5,298 nucleotides of DNA from Planctomycetota bacterium. GTDB taxonomy: Bacteria; Planctomycetota; UBA1135; UBA2386. Position numbers and translations under genes: made by a program. Within the stretch, counting starts at the first letter, position 1. Each line of letters starts with the position of its first letter. The DNA is taken from positions 1-5,298 of the forward strand of contig JAGQQZ010000357.1 of the NCBI GenBank assembly GCA_020425915.1, given 5' to 3'. Shown here piece by piece: positions 1-5,298 of this stretch. A model generated the notes under the pieces. That model did no database searches and had not been told where the DNA came from. It worked only from the letters and a program-made list of their open reading frames with translations.

Positions 1-1
1 C

Positions 2-2428
2 ACCTTCCTGAAGCTTGCGCTCCTCGCGAGCGCGGTCGTTTCCGGGCCGGCCGTCGCCCAGGCGACGCTCGCGCTCGACGGACAGACTTCGGTCATCAAG
101 GAACTCGGCTCCGACCTCGAATTCACGATCACGGCCCCGGCGAACCAGCCGGTTGCGTTGATGATCGACGATTCGGCCGGCCCGGTGAGCCTGTTCGGCC
201 AGTCGATCCCGCTCGGCTTCACACCCGGCCTCGTGACGATCCCGCTCGGCAGCATGCCCGCCAGCGGTACGCTGACGTTCTCGATCAACCTGATCCGGAG
301 CGAGTCGTTCCACGCGCGGAAGAAGTACTGCTGGGCCGTCGCCCTCGATCCGGGTTCGGCGATCGGACTCGCGTTCGCGAACGGCGCGGAGCTGAGCTTC
401 GTCGCGCGGCCACAGCTCGCCGGCAACTCGCTGTCCCTGTCGCCGCACTTCGAACACGTCGCGGCGATCAACCGGGGCTCATCGGTCGAACTCGGGATCG
501 ATCCGCGTTTCACCTACGTCGACGGCAAGACCGCGGACGTCTGGGTCGTCGAGTCGAGGACCGCGACCGATTGGCTCGCCAATCCCGTTCTGGTCGACGC
601 GCGTGGCGCGCCGCAGACCGTCACGTTCCCGGCGGGCGCGACGACGATCCAGCAGAACACGTTCGTTCTCGACAGCGGTTCGCTGCCGGGCCCCGACGAG
701 TCGTTCCGCTCGGCGGACACGCGGATCGGTGTCGGCTACGACGTCGTCGTCGACTTCGGGCAGGACGGTAACTTCGATCCCGACGTGGACCTGATCGACG
801 GGTTCGACGAAGTCGAGGCTGGCTTCTACGTCGTCCGCGACACCGCGCGCGGCAGCAACTCGACGAACCGTGGGCGCGGACCCTATCGGGTGACCGAGAT
901 CCTCTACAGCGGCGGCAGCTTCCTCGGCCAGGACACCTACTACCCCGAGAACATCGCCTCGCTCGGACAGCTCCCGCTCGTCGTCGTCAGTCACGGCAAC
1001 GGTCATGACTACCAGTGGTACGACCACATCGGCTACCACCTCGCGTCGTACGGCTACGTCGTCATGAGCCACCAGAACAACACGATGCCGGGCAGCCACA
1101 CTGCGGGAACGTCGACCCTCGACAACACCAACTGGTTCCTCGGCAACCTCGGCTCGATCAACGGCGGCGTCCTGCAGGGTCACGTCGATTCCAGCAACAT
1201 CGTGTGGATCGGACACAGCCGCGGTGCGGACGGGGTCGTCCGCGCCTACGACCGGCTCTATCGCGGCGCGACGTCGCGGCCCAACTTCTCGATCGACGAC
1301 ATCAAGCTCGTCTCGAGCATCGCGCCGGTCGACTTCGGTGGTTGGTCGGGCGCCAGTCCGGCGCTGGGCGGGACCGGCAACGGCTCGCACCCGCACGACG
1401 CGACGTTCCACCTGTGGGTGGGGCAGGCCGACAACGACGTGACCGGCTGCGCCGACACGCCGGAGGTCGGTTGGTACCACCTGCACGAGCGCGCCACGCA
1501 CAAGCGTCAGTCGATCTCCCTGTACGGCGTCGGCCACGGCGACTTCCACGACGGCGGGGGTGACTCCGTCGCCAGCGGGCCGAACCTGATCGGGCGGACC
1601 GCGACCCACGCGATCATGCTCGGCTACCTGCTGCCGCTCGTCGAATACCACGTCCACGGTGACGTTCCGTCGCGCGACTTCCTGTGGCGGCAGTGGGAGG
1701 GCTTCCGACCGGTCGGGGCCCCGACGCTCGGAAGCGTCAAGGTCAACTTCATGTTCCAGGACGCACCGGACTCCGGGAAGTTCGTGATCGACGACTTCCA
1801 GGACCAGTCGACCGTGAGTCCGTTCCTCGCGACGTCCGGCGCGAGCGTTTCGTTCGACGTGTCCTCGTTCGTGGAGGGCCGGGCCGACGATGCGAACCTG
1901 ACGTTCACGGACTCCGCGGCGGACCCGTTCAACGGCTTCACGCACGACGAGTACACCGGCAGCGGACCGTTCCGCTCGAACAGCTACGCCTGCGTGTTCG
2001 AGTACAACCAGCAGAACCGTCAGATCGTCTACGACCTGACGACGGCCTCGCCGCGGCCGAACCTGTTCGACTACGAGTACCTGTCGTTCCGCGCCGCGCA
2101 GGCCTCGCGCCACCCGCGCACGACGGCCGGTTCGGCCGACGTGCGATTCGAGGTCAGCCTGGAGGATGGCAGCGGCCACGTCGGCACGGTGCGCATCGAC
2201 GCCTACGGTGGCGGGATCGAAGACCCCTACGATCGGAGCGGCTGCGGCACGGGCAGCGGCTGGACGAGTGAGTACGAGACCATCCGGATCCGGCTGACCG
2301 ACTTCCAGAACGATGGTGCGGGACTCGACCTCGGCGACGTGCAGACGCTGACGTTCTCGTTCGGCCCGTCCCACGGTTCGGGGCAGGCTCGCCTCGGCCT
2401 CGACGAGATCGAACTGACGACGAAGTGA
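2..2428 (+). CDS. Secreted modular alpha/beta hydrolase (chlorophyllase/PET-hydrolase-like), 5' end cut by window
   Basis: The open frame runs in from the left edge, so the true start is just outside; 808 residues are visible (numbered from base 2). Residues 1-19 are the hydrophobic part of a signal peptide ending in AVA before Gln20, which points to export. Residues about 21-145 form a beta-rich module I cannot name. Residues 251-266 are an Asp-rich loop (D255, N257, D259, D261, D263) that could bind calcium. The enzyme core spans about 310-560. HGNG at 331-334 fits the oxyanion hole, GHSRG at 404-408 gives nucleophile Ser406, and D479 (or D477) and H512 in GVGHGDF complete a plausible Ser-Asp-His triad. 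GHSRG followed by Ala resembles the chlorophyllase form of the elbow. From about 594 (VIDDF) to the end (LDEIEL) the sequence looks like a CBM11/CIA30-type jelly roll that could bind glycan. The likely role is extracellular or periplasmic ester hydrolysis; the substrate is unknown. The triad is seen directly, while the flanking domain names are inference. Confidence 0.85.
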   Translation, partial: TFLKLALLASAVVSGPAVAQATLALDGQTSVIKELGSDLEFTITAPANQPVALMIDDSAGPVSLFGQSIPLGFTPGLVTIPLGSMPASGTLTFSINLIRSESFHARKKYCWAVALDPGSAIGLAFANGAELSFVARPQLAGNSLSLSPHFEHVAAINRGSSVELGIDPRFTYVDGKTADVWVVESRTATDWLANPVLVDARGAPQTVTFPAGATTIQQNTFVLDSGSLPGPDESFRSADTRIGVGYDVVVDFGQDGNFDPDVDLIDGFDEVEAGFYVVRDTARGSNSTNRGRGPYRVTEILYSGGSFLGQDTYYPENIASLGQLPLVVVSHGNGHDYQWYDHIGYHLASYGYVVMSHQNNTMPGSHTAGTSTLDNTNWFLGNLGSINGGVLQGHVDSSNIVWIGHSRGADGVVRAYDRLYRGATSRPNFSIDDIKLVSSIAPVDFGGWSGASPALGGTGNGSHPHDATFHLWVGQADNDVTGCADTPEVGWYHLHERATHKRQSISLYGVGHGDFHDGGGDSVASGPNLIGRTATHAIMLGYLLPLVEYHVHGDVPSRDFLWRQWEGFRPVGAPTLGSVKVNFMFQDAPDSGKFVIDDFQDQSTVSPFLATSGASVSFDVSSFVEGRADDANLTFTDSAADPFNGFTHDEYTGSGPFRSNSYACVFEYNQQNRQIVYDLTTASPRPNLFDYEYLSFRAAQASRHPRTTAGSADVRFEVSLEDGSGHVGTVRIDAYGGGIEDPYDRSGCGTGSGWTSEYETIRIRLTDFQNDGAGLDLGDVQTLTFSFGPSHGSGQARLGLDEIELTTK

Positions 2429-2430
2429 AC

Positions 2431-2434
2431 GGAG
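2431..2434 (+). promoter_or_regulatory. Shine-Dalgarno sequence for the gene at 2443
   Basis: GGAG lies 8 bases before the ATG at 2443. It decides the start of the downstream gene: an in-frame GTG at 2425 overlaps the hydrolase stop codon but lies upstream of this site, so it cannot use it. The site sits inside the 14-base gap between the two genes, consistent with translation from a shared messenger. Confidence 0.75.
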
Positions 2435-2442
2435 AACGGACC

Positions 2443-3054
2443 ATGCAACGCAACTTGACCCTGGGCTCCCTCGCGCTCGCGACCGCTGCGCTCGCGATCG
2501 TCGCCACGACCTTCCTCGAGTCGCCGACCCTGCCGGCCGGCGTTCCCCAACCGAAGCTGGTCCACGCCGAGCGTTTCGTCGTCGAGCAGCCGTTCGAACA
2601 CGTCTGGCGCGCCGATCACCCGGTCGTCCGCGACGGGTGGCTGCTCGTTCTCGAAGTCCCGGACAAGGAACTGCTCCGGCCGACGCAGCTGAAGCAACCG
2701 GTCCTGTACGCCGGTGCGCAGACCGCCGACCGGGTCAACGTCGGTTACCAGTCGGGCCACGTCGTCGCGCTGGTCCCCGGCGACTTCGATCCGGCCGCGG
2801 CACCGATCTGGTTCGGCGCACCGGCGCTGCCGGAGGAGCTCACCGAGCCGGCGATCCGTGCGGCTCTGCAGGCCGCGCAGGATGCTCGCGCGCGGCCGGC
2901 CAATGCCGAGGAACTCGGCGCCGCGGTCACCGACGAGGTCGGGAGGTACCCGACCGACTTCGAACTGCGCCTGCGCGCGATCGACCTGGTCGAGCGCTAC
3001 TCGCCGCAGGAGCGGGACCTGATCGCCGGCTGGCGCGTGCCGCGCGTCCGCTAG
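2443..3054 (+). CDS. Exported or membrane-anchored protein of unknown function, 203 aa
   Basis: I do not recognise this protein. The ATG at 2443 is chosen because GGAG lies 8 bases upstream. Residues 5-25 are a continuous hydrophobic stretch after a short basic N-terminus (Arg3), so it is a signal peptide or an N-terminal anchor. There is no lipobox and no cysteine anywhere, and a cleavage site is not obvious. Residues about 40-125 look like a compact beta-rich domain containing HVWRADHPVV (53-62), VLYAGAQTADRVN (87-99) and GHVVALVPGDFD (105-116). Residues 130-203 are Ala/Glu/Arg-rich and probably helical. The gene follows the secreted hydrolase by 14 bases on the same strand, so co-transcription is likely and it may act in the same extracytoplasmic compartment. 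That link is inference from position. The coding call is supported by the ribosome binding site, the export signal, and a base composition like its neighbours. Confidence 0.8.
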   Translation: MQRNLTLGSLALATAALAIVATTFLESPTLPAGVPQPKLVHAERFVVEQPFEHVWRADHPVVRDGWLLVLEVPDKELLRPTQLKQPVLYAGAQTADRVNVGYQSGHVVALVPGDFDPAAAPIWFGAPALPEELTEPAIRAALQAAQDARARPANAEELGAAVTDEVGRYPTDFELRLRAIDLVERYSPQERDLIAGWRVPRVR

Positions 3055-3074
3055 GCGGAGCGTGCCCGCGGCGC

Positions 3075-4586
3075 TCAGATCTTGCCGTGGGCCAGCCGGT
3101 TGAGCACCGGCGCCAGCAGCAGCAGCGCGACGCCACAGATCAACGAGTAGAACGCGAGCTGGCCGTAGCCGTCGGCGTAGCCCATCAGTTTCTCGTACGG
3201 CGTCGCCTCGGCCTTCTCGGTCGCCATGCTCGCACCGAGCAGACCCGCGACGTACTGGCCGTAGGCCGAGGCCAGGAACCACATCCCCATGATGATGCCG
3301 TACATCCGGCGCGGCGCGAGCTTGGTCATCGCGGACAGGCCGATCGGTGACAGGCAGATCTCGCCGATCGTGACCACGAAGTAGGCGAACGTGAACAACG
3401 CGATCGACGACATGCCGTTCGCGTCGGCGGCACCGCCGAGGCCTTGGAACAGGTAGTAGGCCGCAGCCAGGAAGAAGAACCCGATCGCGAACTTCGACGT
3501 GTCGCTGGGCTGTCGCTTGCCCATGAACAGCCAGATCAGGCCGACCAGCGGACTGAACACGATCACGAACAGCGCGTTCGAGCTGTTGTTGATCCCGAGC
3601 GCGTCGACCTCGGCGACGATCAGGTCGGCCGGCGGCAGGTGGTTCTCGGCGACGATCGCGAGCGACCCGCCGCTCTGCTCGTAGATGCCCCAGAACGCGA
3701 TCGAGAACAGGATCAGGACGAGTGCGGCGACCAACTTGCGCAGCTCCTCGCGCGGGCAGCGCAGCATCGTGATGATGAAGTACACCAGCACGAGGGGACC
3801 GACCGTCCACATGAACGGATCGGTGTACTCGCTCTTCTCGACCAACAGCCGGATCAGCGGGATCATCGCCAGCGAGCCGACGTAGACGGAGATCAGCTTG
3901 ATCCGCGTGGCGGTGGACGGACGCTGGCCTTCTTGGATCAGCGGTGAGTGGCCGAGCGGCTCGAGCCCGCGCGCCGTGAGGCCGAACACGAACAGGCCGA
4001 ACAACATGACGACGCCCGTGCTGACGAACGTCCAGTGCCAGCCGTAGTTCTTGCCCAGGCCGACACAGATCAGTCCACCGAGGAACGCGCCGATGTTGAT
4101 GCCGGAATAGAACAGGCTGAAACCCGCGTCCCGACGCGTGTCGCCGTCGTGGTAGAGGTGGCCGACGATGCCGGAGATGTTCGGTTTGAAGAAGCCGGTG
4201 CCGATGATCGAGATGCTGGTCCCGATCCAGAAGTAGTCCTGTGGTGACGCGGCGATCGTGAAGCTGCCGGCCGCCATCAACAGACCACCCCACGCGATCG
4301 ACCGCCGGAAGCCGAGGATCTGGTCGGCGAAGAACCCGCCGACGAACGTCATCGTGTAGACGAACGCCTGGATCGCCCCGTAGCGCAGGTTGGCTTCCTT
4401 CTCGAGCATCCCGAGCTGGGAGATCATGAAGACCGTCAGGGCGCCGCGCATGCCGTAGAAGCAGAAACGCTCCCACATCTCCGACAGGAACAGGCCCCAG
4501 AGTTGCCGGGGATACTTGCCTTCGAAGTTGCGGATGGCAGCGAGGCGGGGATCCAAGTCGGCGGCCTGCGGGTTCTCGGACGTCAT
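3075..4586 (-). CDS. Proton-dependent oligopeptide transporter, POT/PTR2 family (MFS)
   Basis: This 503-residue inner-membrane protein should import di- and tripeptides with protons. Family hallmarks are all present. The proton-coupling ExxER motif is at 36-40 (E36, E39, R40), followed by FYGMR with R47. MFS motif A (GGFFADQILGFRR) is at 83-95 and GTGFFKPN with K134 is at 129-136. The PTR2-like signature FSLFYSGINIGAF is at 156-168. FWGIYEQ is at 298-304, GEICLSPIGLS with E409 is at 408-418, and W436 follows. I count about 14 hydrophobic segments: six, then two extra helices at about 231-275, then six, the usual bacterial POT layout. The start at 4586 is chosen because the conserved part begins about 25 residues later; upstream in-frame starts would add a non-hydrophobic, Arg-rich tail reaching into tpx. 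No clear Shine-Dalgarno sequence precedes it. It is convergent with the unknown gene and divergent from tpx. The exact substrate range cannot be read from sequence. Confidence 0.95.
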   Translation of the reverse strand: MTSENPQAADLDPRLAAIRNFEGKYPRQLWGLFLSEMWERFCFYGMRGALTVFMISQLGMLEKEANLRYGAIQAFVYTMTFVGGFFADQILGFRRSIAWGGLLMAAGSFTIAASPQDYFWIGTSISIIGTGFFKPNISGIVGHLYHDGDTRRDAGFSLFYSGINIGAFLGGLICVGLGKNYGWHWTFVSTGVVMLFGLFVFGLTARGLEPLGHSPLIQEGQRPSTATRIKLISVYVGSLAMIPLIRLLVEKSEYTDPFMWTVGPLVLVYFIITMLRCPREELRKLVAALVLILFSIAFWGIYEQSGGSLAIVAENHLPPADLIVAEVDALGINNSSNALFVIVFSPLVGLIWLFMGKRQPSDTSKFAIGFFFLAAAYYLFQGLGGAADANGMSSIALFTFAYFVVTIGEICLSPIGLSAMTKLAPRRMYGIIMGMWFLASAYGQYVAGLLGASMATEKAEATPYEKLMGYADGYGQLAFYSLICGVALLLLAPVLNRLAHGKI

Positions 4587-4622
4587 CGGCGCACTGTGAC
4601 CGGATGGGCCCGGGCAACGCAA

Positions 4623-4636
4623 GCGGGAACACCCGC
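4623..4636. repeat. Inverted repeat, 5-base arms with AANA-type loop
   Basis: GCGGG (4623-4627) and CCCGC (4632-4636) are perfect complements around the 4-base spacer AACA. The element sits about 40 bases upstream of the transporter start and 78 bases upstream of the tpx start. It could form a small leader hairpin in a transcript from either strand. Short arms in GC-rich DNA make chance a real alternative. Confidence 0.35.
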
Positions 4637-4657
4637 CCCTGACTCGGAGATCGAAAC

Positions 4658-4670
4658 GCGGCCCGGCCGC
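4658..4670. repeat. 13-base near-perfect palindrome upstream of tpx
   Basis: GCGGCC (4658-4663) and GGCCGC (4665-4670) are exact reverse complements around a single central C. It lies 43 bases before the tpx start codon. Its symmetry is what a dimeric repressor or activator would read, but no known operator consensus matches, and I cannot exclude chance. Confidence 0.35.
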
Positions 4671-4713
4671 AAGCTGGACGGCGTCGATCCGCCGAGCGAC
4701 ACTGCCGGCCGAC

Positions 4714-5214
4714 ATGGCCAAGATCACCTTCAAGGGCAATCCCGTCGCCACGATCGGCGACCTCCCGCAAGTCGGCGCTCAGGCGCCCGCGTTCACGCTC
4801 ACCAAGAACGACCTCAGCGACGTCGACAATGCCGCGCTGAGCGGAAAGAACGTCATCCTCAACATCTTCCCGAGCATCGACACCGGCGTCTGCGCGACCT
4901 CGGTGCGTCGGTTCAACCAGGAGGCCGCCGAGCTGCCCAACACGGTCGTGCTCTGCGTTTCGAAGGACCTGCCGTTCGCGCAGAAGCGGTTCTGCGGTGC
5001 CGAGGGGATCGACAAGGTCATGACCGCGAGTTGGTTCCGCGGCCTGGACTTCGGGCAGGACTACGGCGTCACGATGGCCGACGGCCCGCTCGCCGGGCTG
5101 TTCGCGCGCGCGGTCGTGGTTCTCGATGCGAACGGCAAGGTTGCCTACACCGAACTGGTGCCGGAGATTGCGCAGGAGCCGGACTACGCGCGGGCGATCG
5201 CGGCGGTGCGTTAG
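4714..5214 (+). CDS. tpx: Thiol peroxidase Tpx (atypical 2-Cys peroxiredoxin)
   Basis: This 166-residue enzyme reduces hydrogen peroxide and organic hydroperoxides and is recycled by thioredoxin. Its length is close to the roughly 168 residues of E. coli Tpx, and it aligns end to end from memory. The active site is FPSIDTGVC at 52-60, with P53, T57 and peroxidatic Cys60. The resolving Cys94 lies in DLPFAQKRFCG (85-95), the Tpx-specific position on helix 3. Arg132 in FARAVVVLD matches the conserved active-site arginine. A third cysteine, Cys81 (VVLCVSKD), corresponds to Cys82 of the E. coli protein and is not needed for the known cycle. The start is set by MAKITFKGNPV, matching the family N-terminus. 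There is no export signal, so it should be cytoplasmic here. No clear Shine-Dalgarno sequence precedes the ATG. It is transcribed divergently from the peptide transporter; no functional link is evident. Confidence 0.97.
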   Translation: MAKITFKGNPVATIGDLPQVGAQAPAFTLTKNDLSDVDNAALSGKNVILNIFPSIDTGVCATSVRRFNQEAAELPNTVVLCVSKDLPFAQKRFCGAEGIDKVMTASWFRGLDFGQDYGVTMADGPLAGLFARAVVVLDANGKVAYTELVPEIAQEPDYARAIAAVR

Positions 5215-5218
5215 AGGA

Positions 5219-5246
5219 GAGGGAGCGGGATAGAAGTCGCTCTCTT
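5219..5246 (+). terminator. Possible hairpin terminator after tpx
   Basis: Bases 5219-5227 can pair with 5238-5246 to give a 9-base-pair stem (two G-U pairs) with a 10-base loop, starting 5 bases after the tpx stop codon. A run of T is missing after the stem, so this is not a classical Rho-independent terminator. Its position suits transcript ending or 3' end protection. Competing pairings with downstream bases exist (see 5243-5298). Confidence 0.3.
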
Positions 5247-5298
5247 GCCCTCGATGTGCTCGGCTCGCGAGCGCTCGGGATCAAAGGCAAGACGAGGG
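5243..5298. repeat. Overlapping inverted repeats in the tpx 3' region
   Basis: TCTTGCC (5243-5249) is the exact reverse complement of GGCAAGA (5286-5292). CCCTCG (5248-5253) is the exact complement of CGAGGG (5293-5298). Between them lies the 10-base palindrome GCTCGCGAGC (5263-5272) and two copies of GCTCGG (5258-5263 and 5273-5278). The first two pairings share bases 5248-5249, so they exclude each other. No coding sequence is supported in bases 5215-5298. The window ends inside this structure, so its full extent is not visible. Confidence 0.4.

Larger units (their letters stand above)
4587..4713. promoter_or_regulatory. Divergent intergenic region between the peptide transporter and tpx
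   Basis: This 127-base spacer must hold the promoters of both divergent genes, since neither has a gene upstream on its own strand within the window. I find no convincing -35/-10 pair on either strand and no clear Shine-Dalgarno sequence before either start codon. It contains three GC-rich inverted repeats: GCCCGGGC at 4608-4615, GCGGG-AACA-CCCGC at 4623-4636, and GCGGCC-C-GGCCGC at 4658-4670. They could be operator sites or leader hairpins, or chance in GC-rich DNA. The promoter role follows from gene orientation, not from a recognised motif. Confidence 0.5.

Noticed and set aside
158..163. TTG/ATG at 158-163 as the start of the hydrolase
   Set aside because: The frame is open to the left edge and encodes a good signal peptide with an AVA cleavage site upstream, so the real start is outside the window.
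479..2374. A 631-codon open frame on the minus strand opposite the hydrolase gene
   Set aside because: Its translation is rich in Arg, Val and Asp with no domain or export signal, and it lies wholly opposite a gene with a clear catalytic triad. Such antisense frames are expected in GC-rich DNA.
2425..2427. GTG at 2425 as the start of the 203-residue protein
   Set aside because: It overlaps the hydrolase stop codon and has no ribosome binding site. The ATG at 2443 has GGAG at ideal spacing and places the basic residue and hydrophobic stretch at the very N-terminus.
3055..3074. A terminator between the convergent genes
   Set aside because: Only a 4-base-pair stem (GCGG at 3055-3058 with CCGC at 3066-3069) is possible, with no T tract on either strand.
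4587..4751. An upstream start (4751) for the peptide transporter, adding 55 residues
   Set aside because: The extra residues overlap the tpx coding region, are Arg/Gly-rich and are not part of the family; the ATG at 4586 gives a normal POT N-terminus.
2227..4770. An 847-codon minus-strand frame spanning several genes
   Set aside because: It is out of frame with the transporter on the same strand and gives an Arg/Pro/His-rich product with no membrane segments. It also runs through the 2443 gene in antisense. It is a shadow of the real genes.
1..5298. A defence system, mobile element, CRISPR array or RNA gene
   Set aside because: All four genes have ordinary assignments or are simple exported proteins. 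I saw no regularly spaced repeats, transposase motifs, tRNA-like folds or rRNA sequence, and composition is uniform across the window.

Overview
The window is a GC-rich bacterial segment carrying four protein-coding genes, with tightly packed coding and little non-coding DNA. The best guess for the source is a Planctomycetota-like bacterium. That rests only on the style of the first gene, a large secreted modular protein with an N-terminal beta-rich module, an Asp-rich loop and a C-terminal jelly-roll-like module around an enzyme core. The guess is tentative: the transporter and peroxidase genes are widespread and say little about lineage.

Left part (plus strand). Bases 2-2428 encode most of an exported alpha/beta hydrolase. 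Its initiator codon and first few residues lie off the left edge, but its signal peptide is visible. It carries a chlorophyllase/PET-hydrolase-like core (HGNG, GHSRG, plausible Asp and His) and a C-terminal carbohydrate-binding-like domain. Fourteen bases after its stop, and preceded by a clear Shine-Dalgarno sequence, is a 203-residue exported or membrane-anchored protein of unknown function (2443-3054). The two probably form one transcription unit.

Right part. A proton-coupled peptide transporter of the POT/PTR2 family (3075-4586) lies on the minus strand, convergent with the unknown gene (20-base gap). It is divergent from a thiol peroxidase gene, tpx (4714-5214, plus strand). The 127-base divergent spacer must hold both promoters; it contains three short GC-rich palindromes but no recognisable sigma-70 boxes. 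The last 84 bases after tpx hold several inverted repeats, possibly a transcription terminator.

Functionally, the hydrolase would act outside the cytoplasm on an ester-containing substrate, the transporter would import di- and tripeptides, and Tpx would reduce peroxides using thioredoxin. Nothing in the sequence ties these roles into one pathway. I saw no RNA gene, mobile element, CRISPR array or defence system. The least explained items are the modular hydrolase and its small partner; the rest looks like ordinary chromosomal DNA.
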